Shown piece after piece: positions 36,714 through 46,359 of a stretch of 64,000 nt of DNA. Both the position numbers and the translations under genes were made by a program. Position 1 is the first letter of the stretch, and every line of letters begins with the position of its first letter. Origin of the DNA: Sporosarcina luteola (lineage in GTDB: Bacteria > Bacillota > Bacilli > Bacillales_A > Planococcaceae); the NCBI RefSeq assembly GCF_007991495.1, contig NZ_BJYL01000012.1, positions 37,870-101,869 on the forward strand. The letters are read 5' to 3'. The notes below the pieces were generated by a model. It was given only the letters and a program-made list of their open reading frames with translations, had not been told where the DNA came from and did not search any database.

Positions 36714-39149
36714 CTAAGATTTCAATTCAGCTTTTACTTCTTTATAAACATGAATAAGCTTACCATCTTTGTTCTCATCGACTACGGAACTACCGTTTGA
36801 GTAGCGATCGACGAGACGCAATGATCCAGCTTCAATGCTTATCTTCTGGTCCTTTTCAGTCGCTAAGATGACTGAGTCCCCCGGTTTGACGAATGCGGTC
36901 CCTACAATCCGGTGTGGATTCGATTTCAACTCTTTCAATACAACCATGCCGCGTTGTGCCCTCGCAGCCGATTCCAATTCCTTCAACGCGATCCGTTTGA
37001 CAGATCCTCGCTGCGTGGCGATTAATACCGATTCTGCGTCATCTCGCAACACGAGCATCGATACAAGCTTATCGCCGGTCTTTAAGTTGACGCCTTTGAC
37101 ACCCGCAGTCCGAACGCCAGTTAGCGAAAGCTCGGTTAACGGGAAGCGCAATGCGTATGCCTGTTCAGTGAATAGAATGAGATCTTCATCGCCTGTCACA
37201 AGTTGAACACCGACCATCCGCTGTCCTTTTTTTACATTCATCGCCTTGAATGTCCTTGAGTATCGTTGGACTTGGAAGTCGGATAGCTTCGAGATTTTGA
37301 CATTTCCGTTATCCGAAGCAGTTAAAACGGCCACTTTCTCATCATCGAAACTGTCTATACCAATTGCCGCAATGATTTCTTCATTCGGTTCAAGGGAGAC
37401 GATGCTTGAAATATGTTGGCCCAAATCCCGCCATCTTATATCCGGCAATTCATACACTGGCTGATAGATATAGTTGCCAAGCGAAGTGAAAAGAAGCAGA
37501 TGGTGCTGGGTATTCATGACGGACTCCAATAGACTATAATCGGATTCTTTCATTTCCTGACCAGTGCCGTTTGAAGCGCTGTACGAACGGATGCTCGTCC
37601 GTTTTACATAGCCGTCTTTGGTAACAGAAACGACGACTTCTTCACTTGGTACAAGTATATCGAGATCTACTTTGATGTTCTCAATCACTTCTTCAATAAC
37701 AGATCGTCTTTGTTCTGAAAACTGTTTTCTAATTTCCGTCAACTCTTTTTTAATCACATTTGAAAGCTTTTTATCGCTTTTCAAGATGGCATCCAATTGT
37801 TCAATCAATTTACGAAGCTCTTCTTCCTCTTTTTTCAGTTCAGTAATATCAGTGTTTGTAAGACGATACAACTGGAGTGAAACGATGGCTTCTGCTTGAA
37901 CTTCAGTGAAACCGAACTTCGAAATAATATTGTTTTTGGCATCGCGTTTATCTTTTGATGCACGGATTTCCCTTATCACTTCATCCAAAATGGACAAAGC
38001 TTTCATCAGACCTTCTACAATATGCAATCGATCTTTCGCTTTTTGAATATCATATTTCGATCTTCTTGTCACAACGTCCTTCTGGTGATCGATATAGGCA
38101 TCCAGCAGCATTGGCAGCGACATCAAAGTCGGTCTGCGATTCGATATGGCTACCATATTGAAGTTATACGTCACTTGAAGATCCGTGTTTTTCAATAAAT
38201 AATGTAAAATGGCGTTGCCGTCCATGTCTTTTTTCAATTCAATCACAATACGGAGTCCTGTACGGTCGGATTCGTCCCGAACATCGGCAATGCCATCTAA
38301 TTTACGGTCTAACCGAAGTTCGTCGATCTTCTTCACCAAATTTGCCTTGTTGACATCATACGGGATCTCGGTAATGACAATTTGAGATTTACCTGCTTTC
38401 AATTGCTCAATTTCCGATTTAGAACGAATGATAAATCGGCCTTTACCAGTTTCATAAGCCGTTTTAATGCCGCCAGTCCCTTGGATAATTGCTCCAGTCG
38501 GGAAATCCGGTCCTTTAATGACCGTCATTAATTCATCGACTGTAACGTCTGGGTTATCCATTCGCATTAGAACCGCGTCAATGACTTCGTGTAAAGCATG
38601 AGGTGGAATATCAGTTGCATATCCCGCCGAGATCCCTGTCGAACCATTGACGAGCAAGTTCGGAAAACGGGAAGGCAAAACAGTTGGTTCCGGCTCAGTA
38701 TCATCAAAGTTTGGAATGAACTCTACAGTATCCTTTCCGATATCACGCAACATTTCCGCTGCGATTGACGATAGCCTCGCCTCCGTATAACGCATCGCTG
38801 CTGCCGGGTCACCGTCTACAGATCCGTTGTTACCATGCATTTCAACCATAAGATGGCGCAACTTCCATTCCTGACTCATACGAACCATCGCATCATATAC
38901 GGAAGTATCACCATGAGGGTGATAGTTGCCGATTACGTTACCGACAGTTTTTGCGGATTTTCGGAATGCCTTGTCATGCGTATTCCCTTCATGGAACATG
39001 GCATATAAAATTCGCCTTTGTACCGGTTTCAGTCCATCCCGCGCATCAGGAAGTGCGCGATCCTGGATAATGTATTTACTGTAACGACCAAAACGGTCGC
39101 CAATCACTTCTTCCAAGGGAAGGTCTTGGTAACGCTCAGTTGAAGTCAT
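36714..39149 (-). CDS. parC: DNA topoisomerase IV subunit A
   Basis: An 811-residue type IIA topoisomerase breakage-reunion subunit, needed for chromosome decatenation. It begins with the family's PLEEVIGDRFGRYSKYIIQDRALPDARDGLKPVQRRIL (given here only as the identifying start region), holds the active-site tyrosine in AMRYTEARLS, and has the C-terminal beta-pinwheel repeats. The quinolone-resistance region reads YHPHGDTSVYDAM, with Thr and Asp at the positions corresponding to S. aureus GrlA S80 and E84; this may be natural variation. Its start overlaps parE by four bases (ATGA). Confidence 0.97.
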   Translation of the reverse strand: MTSTERYQDLPLEEVIGDRFGRYSKYIIQDRALPDARDGLKPVQRRILYAMFHEGNTHDKAFRKSAKTVGNVIGNYHPHGDTSVYDAMVRMSQEWKLRHLMVEMHGNNGSVDGDPAAAMRYTEARLSSIAAEMLRDIGKDTVEFIPNFDDTEPEPTVLPSRFPNLLVNGSTGISAGYATDIPPHALHEVIDAVLMRMDNPDVTVDELMTVIKGPDFPTGAIIQGTGGIKTAYETGKGRFIIRSKSEIEQLKAGKSQIVITEIPYDVNKANLVKKIDELRLDRKLDGIADVRDESDRTGLRIVIELKKDMDGNAILHYLLKNTDLQVTYNFNMVAISNRRPTLMSLPMLLDAYIDHQKDVVTRRSKYDIQKAKDRLHIVEGLMKALSILDEVIREIRASKDKRDAKNNIISKFGFTEVQAEAIVSLQLYRLTNTDITELKKEEEELRKLIEQLDAILKSDKKLSNVIKKELTEIRKQFSEQRRSVIEEVIENIKVDLDILVPSEEVVVSVTKDGYVKRTSIRSYSASNGTGQEMKESDYSLLESVMNTQHHLLLFTSLGNYIYQPVYELPDIRWRDLGQHISSIVSLEPNEEIIAAIGIDSFDDEKVAVLTASDNGNVKISKLSDFQVQRYSRTFKAMNVKKGQRMVGVQLVTGDEDLILFTEQAYALRFPLTELSLTGVRTAGVKGVNLKTGDKLVSMLVLRDDAESVLIATQRGSVKRIALKELESAARAQRGMVVLKELKSNPHRIVGTAFVKPGDSVILATEKDQKISIEAGSLRLVDRYSNGSSVVDENKDGKLIHVYKEVKAELKS

Positions 39150-41116
39150 TCAAAGTCCCCCTCAACATGTAAAAATTCATTCTCTAATATATTTTGATCT
39201 TCCGTCCCGAAGTCTACATTGCTCTCGATCCACTTTCGGCGCGGTTCGACTTTATCGCCCATCAACGTCGTAACACGTCTTTCCGATTGTGCTCCGTCTT
39301 CTATCGTGACACGGATAAGTGTACGTGTATCGGGATTCATCGTCGTATCCCATAATTGATCGGCATTCATCTCCCCGAGACCTTTGTAGCGTTGCAGCAT
39401 ATAGCCTTTGCCGATTTTTTTAATCGCTTCATCCAGATTGGCTTCTGTCCAGGCATATTCAATCTGTTCCTTCTTGCCTGCCCCTTTAGATACTTTATAA
39501 AGCGGTGGCAAGGCGATATAAATCTTTCCAGCTTCAATCAGCGGTTTCATATATCGATAGAAAAACGTCAGCAGCAGCACTTGGATATGCGCTCCATCCG
39601 TGTCCGCATCGGTCATGATAATCACTTTATCATAAGCAATATCGTCAATATTGAAGTCTGCTCCAACACCGCCGCCGATAGCGTGAATAATCGTATTGAT
39701 TTCTTCGTTTTTCATAATGTCTTCCAACTTCGCTTTTTCGGTATTGATGACTTTACCGCGAAGTGGCAAAATCGCTTGGAATGTCCGATCGCGTCCTTGC
39801 TTGGCGGATCCTCCAGCAGAATCACCTTCCACAAGATATAATTCATTTTTCGCAGCATTTCTTGACTGCGCGGGTGTCAGTTTTCCGGATAGCAACGTAT
39901 CCGATTTCCGACGTTTTTTGCCTGAACGCGCATCTTCCCTTGCTTTTCGGGCTGCTTCCCTTGCCTGATGCGCACGCACTGCTTTACGGATCAAGTTAGC
40001 GCTCAATTCAGCGTTTTCTTCTAGAAAATAAAGCAGATGCTGTGAAATGATCGCATCTGTTGCTGTTCTCGCTTCACTCGTTCCCAATTTGCCTTTCGTC
40101 TGGCCTTCGAATTGAAGTATTTCTTCCGGAATACGGACGGAAATGATGGCAGACACGCCTTCTCGAATATCAGCCCCGTCGAGGTTTTTATCCTTCTCTT
40201 TCAATAAACCCGTTTTTCTCGCATACTCATTGAAAACCCGTGTCATCGCAGTTTTCGCACCAGTTTCGTGGGTTCCCCCATCTTTTGTACGCACATTGTT
40301 AACGAAAGAAAGAATCGTTTCCGAATAACCATCCGTAAATTGGAATGCGAACTCCACTTCAATTCCGTCGGATTCACCTTCCAAGTATGCGACATCATGC
40401 AGGACATCCTTTTCTTCATTCAAATAATTGATGAATGCTTTAATGCCTGTTTCGTAATGGAAAATGTCGTGTTTATCCGTGCCTTCTTCCTTCAGTTCAA
40501 TTTTTAAACCTTTTAACAGGAAGGCAGACTCACGCAAACGCTCTGATAACGTGTCGTATTGATATTTAATCGTCGAGAAGATTGTCGGATCCGGTTTAAA
40601 GTGAATCAACGTTCCTTTTTCCCGGGTTGTCCCAATCTCCTCCAATGTTGTAACCGGTTTCCCTCCATGTTCAAAACGTTGGCGGAATTTCTTGCCGTCA
40701 CGGAATATCGTCACTTCAAGCCACTCGGAAAGGGCATTGACGACAGACGCACCAACACCGTGCAAGCCACCACTTGTCTTATATCCGCCTTGTCCAAACT
40801 TTCCGCCTGCATGAAGAACCGTCAAAATGACTTCCGTCGTCGGTTTCCCCGTCTTATGCATTCCTGTCGGCATTCCACGACCATAATCACGCACGCCGAT
40901 GCTGCCGTCTTTATGAATCGTTACATCCACTTCGGTACCATACCCGGCAAGCGCCTCATCGACCGCATTATCTACAATTTCATAAACAAGATGATGAAGT
41001 CCTCGAGCGTCTGTCGAACCGATATACATGCCCGGTCGTTTTCGTACAGCATCTAGGCCTTCAAGAACTTGGATTGAATCATCATCATACGTATATACAT
41101 CTTGCTTTTTCGTCAA
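39146..41116 (-). CDS. parE: DNA topoisomerase IV subunit B
   Basis: A 656-residue ATPase subunit of topoisomerase IV. GHKL ATP-binding motifs are IVDNAVDEALAGY, DYGRGMPTGMH and GGLHGVGASVVNALS; the Toprim domain has YLVEGDSAGGSAKQGRDR and IIMTDADTDGAHI. TTG start with GGGGG upstream. The pair is divergent from plsY, as in B. subtilis. Confidence 0.97.
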   Translation of the reverse strand: MTKKQDVYTYDDDSIQVLEGLDAVRKRPGMYIGSTDARGLHHLVYEIVDNAVDEALAGYGTEVDVTIHKDGSIGVRDYGRGMPTGMHKTGKPTTEVILTVLHAGGKFGQGGYKTSGGLHGVGASVVNALSEWLEVTIFRDGKKFRQRFEHGGKPVTTLEEIGTTREKGTLIHFKPDPTIFSTIKYQYDTLSERLRESAFLLKGLKIELKEEGTDKHDIFHYETGIKAFINYLNEEKDVLHDVAYLEGESDGIEVEFAFQFTDGYSETILSFVNNVRTKDGGTHETGAKTAMTRVFNEYARKTGLLKEKDKNLDGADIREGVSAIISVRIPEEILQFEGQTKGKLGTSEARTATDAIISQHLLYFLEENAELSANLIRKAVRAHQAREAARKAREDARSGKKRRKSDTLLSGKLTPAQSRNAAKNELYLVEGDSAGGSAKQGRDRTFQAILPLRGKVINTEKAKLEDIMKNEEINTIIHAIGGGVGADFNIDDIAYDKVIIMTDADTDGAHIQVLLLTFFYRYMKPLIEAGKIYIALPPLYKVSKGAGKKEQIEYAWTEANLDEAIKKIGKGYMLQRYKGLGEMNADQLWDTTMNPDTRTLIRVTIEDGAQSERRVTTLMGDKVEPRRKWIESNVDFGTEDQNILENEFLHVEGDFE

Positions 41117-41161
41117 ATCGCAACCCCCATCAAACGAATGTTCTCTTTTTAGTTATATACT

Positions 41162-41190
41162 ATCGTATCGCTTCCTGTAAAGCTTGTCAA
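41162..41190 (-). promoter_or_regulatory. Sigma-A promoter of parEC
   Basis: Minus strand TTGACA, 17 bp, TACGAT, about 45 bp upstream of the parE TTG start. Confidence 0.7.
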
Positions 41191-41297
41191 ATCAACGTTT
41201 CAGGAAGCTCGCTCAATTAATTGTATAGAAGAAAGTGGTTAAATGCAATGAGATGCGAAAAATGTTGGTCGCTTGCATTGTATATTGAATCCTACCA

Positions 41298-41326
41298 TTG
41301 TAGCAGTCATTAGGTTCTGCTAAACT
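41298..41326 (+). promoter_or_regulatory. Probable promoter of plsY
   Basis: TTGTAG, 17 bp, TAAACT, about 40 bp upstream of the plsY start codon. Both hexamers are imperfect. Confidence 0.5.
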
Positions 41327-41365
41327 TGAAACACAACCATTAAAATAAATCAAGGGGACTCCGAA

Positions 41366-41968
41366 ATGGACATTGTCATTATTATACTATGTGCTTATTT
41401 ACTTGGCTCCATCCCTTCCGCATTATGGATCGGCATGCTGTTCTACAAAACGGATGTACGAGAACACGGCAGCGGGAACTTGGGTGCGACAAACACTTTC
41501 CGCGTTTTAGGTAAAACAGCTGGACTTGTCGTCACCGTGTTAGATATTTTAAAAGGAACTGCGGCTGTCCTTTTGCCGCTAATACCGGCTTTAAGCAATA
41601 CTGGCATTCATCCGCTTTTCATCGGTTTTTGTGCCGTGATCGGACATATATTCCCGGTCTTCGCTAAATTCAAAGGCGGAAAAGCAGTTGCGACATCCGG
41701 CGGCGTTTTGCTCGGCTATAACTGGCCAATTTTCATTATCGTTCTACTGACCTTTTTAATTGCATTGAAATTGACGAAAATGGTTTCTCTTTCTTCCATG
41801 ATTGTCGCTGTCGTCGGATTTTTGTATAGCATCGCGTACTATATTTGGACCGGTGATTTCTATTTGATGATCATCGTAGGTTTAATGGGTGTCTTCATCT
41901 TTTACAGACACCGTGCAAACATTTCAAGAATCAAGGCTGGAACTGAGCCAAAAGTAAAATGGTTATAA
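41366..41968 (+). CDS. plsY: Acyl-phosphate:glycerol-3-phosphate acyltransferase
   Basis: A 200-residue membrane enzyme that transfers acyl groups from acyl-phosphate to glycerol 3-phosphate, the first step of phospholipid synthesis. The three PlsY motifs are SGNLGATN, KFKGGKAVATSGG and RHRANISRIKAGTEPK. About five membrane segments. Start ATG with AAGGGG upstream. Divergent from parEC. Confidence 0.97.
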   Translation: MDIVIIILCAYLLGSIPSALWIGMLFYKTDVREHGSGNLGATNTFRVLGKTAGLVVTVLDILKGTAAVLLPLIPALSNTGIHPLFIGFCAVIGHIFPVFAKFKGGKAVATSGGVLLGYNWPIFIIVLLTFLIALKLTKMVSLSSMIVAVVGFLYSIAYYIWTGDFYLMIIVGLMGVFIFYRHRANISRIKAGTEPKVKWL

Positions 41969-41977
41969 TACCCCTCT

Positions 41978-42009
41978 AAAAACGTGTTGGCTTTACGCCA
42001 CACGTTTTT
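41978..42009 (+). terminator. Terminator of plsY
   Basis: AAAAACGTG / CACGTTTTT stem with a GGC/GCC inner pair, followed by a T-run. Confidence 0.85.
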
Positions 42010-42191
42010 CTAGTTCCAGATTTCCCCTTTTATCGCTTGTAATCTATTTGTAAAGAAGAGGGTTGAGCGTAGGATTGGCATGGATTACGGAAACGCTCCT
42101 TTTTCAATGGTGAATATTCCCTTCAAATCCGTTACTTTTTCTATGCTACGATCGTTTTGTAGCGTTAGAAAATCAATTACGGAGGCTCACG

Positions 42192-43562
42192 ATGAAAAGA
42201 AAACTATTATCTGCTGCATTGATTACATGCGTCACTGCAAGCTCTTTAACCATACCATCATACGATCAAGCTTATAACGTCTCAGCCGCCACAGTTTCAG
42301 CTCAACCGACAAATGTTGCGGTCTCTGCAAAAGCTGACCAATTGATCCAAACAGCGAAAAGCTTAATTGGAAAAGCGACATACAGCACGGCCGAATACAA
42401 GTCGACATACCCATATAAATTCTCATGTGCAACTTTTCTTATGTATGTGTTTGAGCAAAACGGCGTTGACCTTGCCACATATAACGAAAACTATATGATG
42501 GAACAAGGGACTCCGGTCGCCAAAGGACAATGGCAAAAAGGCGATCTATTATTCTTCAGAAGTAAAACGACAGGGACCGACCCGGATCATGTTGCCATGT
42601 ATATCGGCGATAATAAAGTAATTCACATGGCAGATTCAAAACAGAATATTGTCATCTCCGATTTAAATAGCAAACCCTATTATACTGAAAACTACTACGG
42701 TGCACGCAGAGTGATTCCGAGCCTGCTTCCTTCTAATCCAGCAACGGCAGAAGATAACATCGTCAGTCTTGCATATGATTTGAAAGATACGGCGACGATT
42801 GGATCTGTTAACAATGAAGCTACTAAGAAGTTTACAAGCACAGGTTTCGTCAATTATGTTTACGGGAAAAACGGGACGACATTAAATGCCTCCAGTTTAA
42901 AAGATTTACAGAGTAAAGGTACAACCGTCTCTCGCTCGAACTTGAAGAAAGGTGATTTGGTATTCTTCAACAGTGTAAAAGGTTCAACAACTCCTAGCCT
43001 TGTCGCTATCTATGCCGGTGAACAGCGACTCATTATACCGAATTCAGGCGGCGTTATCACCCGAGTCCTTCTTGTAGATTATTATAAGGATCATTACATT
43101 ACAGCTAAACGCGTAGGATCGGATAATAAAGTTTCAACACCTTCAACACCTTCAACTCCACCAGCAACAACGACTTCTTCTGCTGAAAAGATCGTTAATT
43201 TCGCAAGCAGCTTAACGGATAAGGCGAAATTCGGTTATGGATATGATGAAAAAACATTAACATTTACAGGTGCAGGATTCACTTATTATGTATATAAACA
43301 ACAAGGGATCGATTTGAAATACAAATTGGCAAGTCAACAGGCGACTGTCGGTTCTTCCGTCTTGAAGTCAAATCTTCAAAAAGGGGATCTACTTTTATTT
43401 TCAACGGATAATAAAGGATCCCGCATTACACAGACTGGAATTTACATCGGGGGGAATCAATTCATCACCCTCTCCACTTCCGGTAAAGTAGAGACTCAAA
43501 GTCTTTCATCATCATGGGCGTCTAAAAACTATGTCCAAGCACGCAGAGTGATTACAAACTAA
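42192..43562 (+). CDS. Secreted protein with three NlpC/P60-type modules, only the first catalytically complete
   Basis: A 456-residue exported protein. After a signal peptide (about 1-33) come three NlpC/P60-like modules. Module 1 (about 45-173) has the catalytic Cys79 in KFSCATF, His133 in DHVAMYIGD and His145 in VIHMAD, so it can be a peptidoglycan endopeptidase. Module 2 (about 188-308) aligns clearly (FTSTGFVNYVY, LVAIYAGE) but has Ser216, Leu270 and Ile282 at those places. Module 3 (about 330-455; FTGAGFTYYVY, TGIYIGGN) has Gly360, Gln414 and Thr426. A Pro/Thr/Ser linker precedes module 3. Start ATG has ACGGAGG upstream. Modules 2 and 3 may serve binding. Confidence 0.88.
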   Translation: MKRKLLSAALITCVTASSLTIPSYDQAYNVSAATVSAQPTNVAVSAKADQLIQTAKSLIGKATYSTAEYKSTYPYKFSCATFLMYVFEQNGVDLATYNENYMMEQGTPVAKGQWQKGDLLFFRSKTTGTDPDHVAMYIGDNKVIHMADSKQNIVISDLNSKPYYTENYYGARRVIPSLLPSNPATAEDNIVSLAYDLKDTATIGSVNNEATKKFTSTGFVNYVYGKNGTTLNASSLKDLQSKGTTVSRSNLKKGDLVFFNSVKGSTTPSLVAIYAGEQRLIIPNSGGVITRVLLVDYYKDHYITAKRVGSDNKVSTPSTPSTPPATTTSSAEKIVNFASSLTDKAKFGYGYDEKTLTFTGAGFTYYVYKQQGIDLKYKLASQQATVGSSVLKSNLQKGDLLLFSTDNKGSRITQTGIYIGGNQFITLSTSGKVETQSLSSSWASKNYVQARRVITN

Positions 43563-43563
43563 C

Positions 43564-43602
43564 AAAAGAAGCATCAACGCAGTAGCGTTGGATGCTTCTT
43601 TT
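43564..43602. terminator. Bidirectional terminator between the NlpC/P60 gene and the Mur-ligase gene
   Basis: AAAAGAAGCATC-AACG / CGTT-GGATGCTTCTTTT forms a symmetric stem between convergent genes. Confidence 0.9.
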
Positions 43603-43606
43603 AACT

Positions 43607-44989
43607 TTATTCTTTTAATCTCTTTGCAAATTCAATCATGCCACGGCTCGACATCGGTCCTTTAATAAGTACAATCGATTGTCCATCAAACATCCGATCC
43701 AATTTGTCACCAATTTCATTCACATTTTCAAAGATCTTGATATTCGCCGTACTTCCATCCCTTTTAGCTTGCCTAGCGATTTCCTCAGCTTTTTTTCCAA
43801 TTGTAACGAGCGTATGAATCTTTCTTTTCGCTACCATACTTCCAATTTCCCGATGATATTTCTTCTCAAAATCGCCTAGCCTATTAATATCTCCAAGAAT
43901 CAATATAATCTTTTTTTCTCTTCCAATGGCATCCAGCACTTTCAATGCCGCCTCGACTGACGTCGGGTTATTCGTCCACGTATCATCGATAATTGTGCTT
44001 CCATTGATCCCTTTTGAGAATTCCAAATGTCTATCCATGTTTTGAAATGTCTTTAACCTTGCAATAGCCGACTTTATATCCATCCCCATTTCATGGACAG
44101 CTGCTAACGCTGCTAGCGCATTGCTTACTTGGTGTTCTCCATATCCCGGGATGAAACCTTTATATGTTTTACGATTAACATGAAGGGTGAAGTCCATTCC
44201 CCCTTCTGCATAGTTGATATCGGTTGCCTTGAAATCAGCTTTATCAGCAGTTCCAAAGTAAATGATTTTCCCTTTAAAAGAATGCGTCCTCAGCTTCTCT
44301 GTGTTTTTATCATCCGCATTTAAAATAAGCGTTCCGTCTTCTTTAATGCCCCCGATTATTTCTTCTTTTGCGCGGATATATCCTTCCACGCTTCCACAGC
44401 CATCCAAATGGTGAACGCCTATAGTTGTTATGATCCCTATCGTCGGCTGGTAAATCATACATTGATGTTTTATATTGCCGGAATTACCGAGGCCATGTTC
44501 AAAAACAGCCGCCTCCGTATGATCGTCAATCCCCATCAAATAAGGCAATGAACGCCTCGGCTCATTTTTACTGCTCGCTGACGCATGAACGGTCCATGTT
44601 GGATGAAGTATATGCCTGATCATATCTTTTGTTGTCGTTTTCCCGCATGTGCCCGTTATTGTCACAACCGGTAATTGAAAGAGATTCCGGTAGTAATTGA
44701 TGAACTTCCAATAAGACTGGACAAGGCTTTTCACTTGTAAGATGGTTGTATTCGGATATGCGCCCTTTAGTTCCAATCTGGATTTATCGGTGACGACGAG
44801 GGAGGGGCCTTTTTTATTGATTGCGAACCAATCCACTTCCACCGTCCTTCCAACGAACAGTAAAGTGTTTCGCTTCGCATGCTCATGGCGAGTATAATAA
44901 ATAACGTCTCTTACTTCCCAATCAACCGGCCCGGCAATAACCGTGCCGCCGAGCACCTTCCGAATTTCACTCACAACGATTGGCTTCAA
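43607..44989 (-). CDS. MurF-like Mur ligase of the spore-envelope cluster (ligase 1)
   Basis: A 460-residue ATP-dependent amide ligase of the MurF/Mur ligase family. It keeps a MurF-like N-terminal domain (about 1-105), the P-loop ITGTCGKTTTK (111-121), the Mg-binding glutamate in FEHGLG (E164), IGVHHLDG (H193/H194), the lysine in IRAKEEI (K208), the adenine-region GEHQVSNALAA, and a C-terminal domain with IIDDTWTNNPTS. It is a paralogue of the Mur ligase at 46910-48286 and of the C-terminal half of 49843-52008. TTG start with AAAGGGGG; its start overlaps the upstream ATP-grasp gene by 23 bp. A housekeeping MurF is unlikely, because no cell-wall genes are near and the N-domain is divergent. 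Substrate unknown. Confidence 0.85.
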   Translation of the reverse strand: MKPIVVSEIRKVLGGTVIAGPVDWEVRDVIYYTRHEHAKRNTLLFVGRTVEVDWFAINKKGPSLVVTDKSRLELKGAYPNTTILQVKSLVQSYWKFINYYRNLFQLPVVTITGTCGKTTTKDMIRHILHPTWTVHASASSKNEPRRSLPYLMGIDDHTEAAVFEHGLGNSGNIKHQCMIYQPTIGIITTIGVHHLDGCGSVEGYIRAKEEIIGGIKEDGTLILNADDKNTEKLRTHSFKGKIIYFGTADKADFKATDINYAEGGMDFTLHVNRKTYKGFIPGYGEHQVSNALAALAAVHEMGMDIKSAIARLKTFQNMDRHLEFSKGINGSTIIDDTWTNNPTSVEAALKVLDAIGREKKIILILGDINRLGDFEKKYHREIGSMVAKRKIHTLVTIGKKAEEIARQAKRDGSTANIKIFENVNEIGDKLDRMFDGQSIVLIKGPMSSRGMIEFAKRLKE

Positions 44990-46319
44990 TTTTCTTCCCC
45001 CTTTCGGTCGGGCGGCAATGAAACCCTTTTTTGTTTTTCCTCAACTGCTCGTAAATCTCTTTATACATCTTGTTTTGATCAAACATATAAAACAGAGACA
45101 TGGAAGGCGCATAATTCGCTTCAATGATCCATACTTCGCCCTTTTTATCGATCCCGATATCAAATCCGATGATCGATACATCTATACTATTCTCTGCAAG
45201 CCTGGCGGAAGCGCTCCTACATATTCGCTCCATTAACATGCGGCATTTGTCATACGTCATATAATTCCCGGATTCCAACAACGCTTTTTCTACTAACAAT
45301 AGCTTGCTAGCTCGATTGGAAGTGAAATAGTCTTGTGCAGCCACTTTTACGATGAGCCCGGTTACAATCCATTCTTTATCATCCAATTGGGACATGACCC
45401 GCACATCATACGGGTTACCGTCTATTTCATCTAAATGGATGAATTGCTGGACGATATAGTCCTTTTTTGACAGATAGTGCTCATTGATAAAATGAAATAA
45501 TTGATTGAAATCCGTTTTGATCATCTTTGTATTTTTCTCATGGACTTCGAAGGTGAAGTCAACCCGCACAGACACTTTGACAATACCTATTCCTTGTTGG
45601 CCTATGCATGGCTTCAAGATGACATGTTGAAACGACTGCAAAAAATTGCTAAGTGATTTTCTAGTGCATAAATCCGTTTTGGGAATGTAGCGGCGCAATC
45701 TCCTTTTTCCATATAGCGCATGATATTGGCTCCATTTACTGTTGCGTTCATGTAAAACCGTATCGGTAATCCAGAATTGACCGGATTTATTTTGGGCTAA
45801 TTCGATGATGATTGTATGGCAATCAGGAAATGATTTTCCGAGTACAGCAGCTGTTGATTTTAAGAAGTTAACCAATCTCCATATATTGTCTAATCGGTGA
45901 AACCGGGAAATTTTGAATTCACCTACTGCCATGCTGTGAACAACATTCCAACTAGCCGAAGAAGATTTTCTATGGAGGGTGAAGCGGCGATAATGAAGGG
46001 AAGCACTATGAGGGGGAACACTTTGGATAATATACACTTTTTTCGTCATGACGCTTGTGATTAAGTAATGATAAGCATCTTCCTTGCTAGTAAAGTGCTG
46101 CTTACCATTCGTAAACTCCACTGTTAATTGATCATTTTTAGAAACTACCCGAATTTCTTCTGGACTAAATAGCGGTTTAATCAAAAAAATATGTTCGGTA
46201 TTCAGGGCAATATTGAAATTCCCCTCTGAAAACAAACTCATTGCCGGTAAACTTTCAAGTAATCTCATGTCTTTCTGTAAGGCCGCTTGCTGGCCGTAAC
46301 GGCCCCGAATCCCCTTCAT
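44967..46319 (-). CDS. YheC/YheD-type ATP-grasp protein with a degenerate second half-domain
   Basis: A 450-residue protein of the YheC/YheD endospore coat-associated family. The C-terminal ATP-grasp domain has HVILKPCIGQQGIGIVKV (232-249), YIVQQFI (288-294), YDVRVMSQ and the metal-binding end GEVWIIEANYAPS (E400, N402). The N-terminal 200 residues repeat the second half of that domain in a degenerate form: VYIIQSV, YRRFTLHRK, then GQFWITDTVLH where E and N are lost. ATG 46319 has GGAGGG upstream; an earlier GTG is not needed. It sits 40 bp after the Cys-rich gene and overlaps Mur ligase 1, giving the order Cys-rich, ATP-grasp, Mur ligase. Confidence 0.85.
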   Translation of the reverse strand: MKGIRGRYGQQAALQKDMRLLESLPAMSLFSEGNFNIALNTEHIFLIKPLFSPEEIRVVSKNDQLTVEFTNGKQHFTSKEDAYHYLITSVMTKKVYIIQSVPPHSASLHYRRFTLHRKSSSASWNVVHSMAVGEFKISRFHRLDNIWRLVNFLKSTAAVLGKSFPDCHTIIIELAQNKSGQFWITDTVLHERNSKWSQYHALYGKRRLRRYIPKTDLCTRKSLSNFLQSFQHVILKPCIGQQGIGIVKVSVRVDFTFEVHEKNTKMIKTDFNQLFHFINEHYLSKKDYIVQQFIHLDEIDGNPYDVRVMSQLDDKEWIVTGLIVKVAAQDYFTSNRASKLLLVEKALLESGNYMTYDKCRMLMERICRSASARLAENSIDVSIIGFDIGIDKKGEVWIIEANYAPSMSLFYMFDQNKMYKEIYEQLRKNKKGFHCRPTERGKKIEANRCE

Positions 46320-46359
46320 AGACTTCCCTCCTTCAATGAACACTTCGACGCTACTTTAC

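Noticed and set aside
39356..41056. Long plus-strand frames antisense to parE
   Set aside because: Shadows of a highly conserved gene; no family resemblance.
43607..44989. Calling Mur ligase 1 the housekeeping MurF
   Set aside because: Two further paralogues sit nearby, there is no ddl or other cell-wall gene, and the context is coat-associated; the N-terminal domain is divergent.
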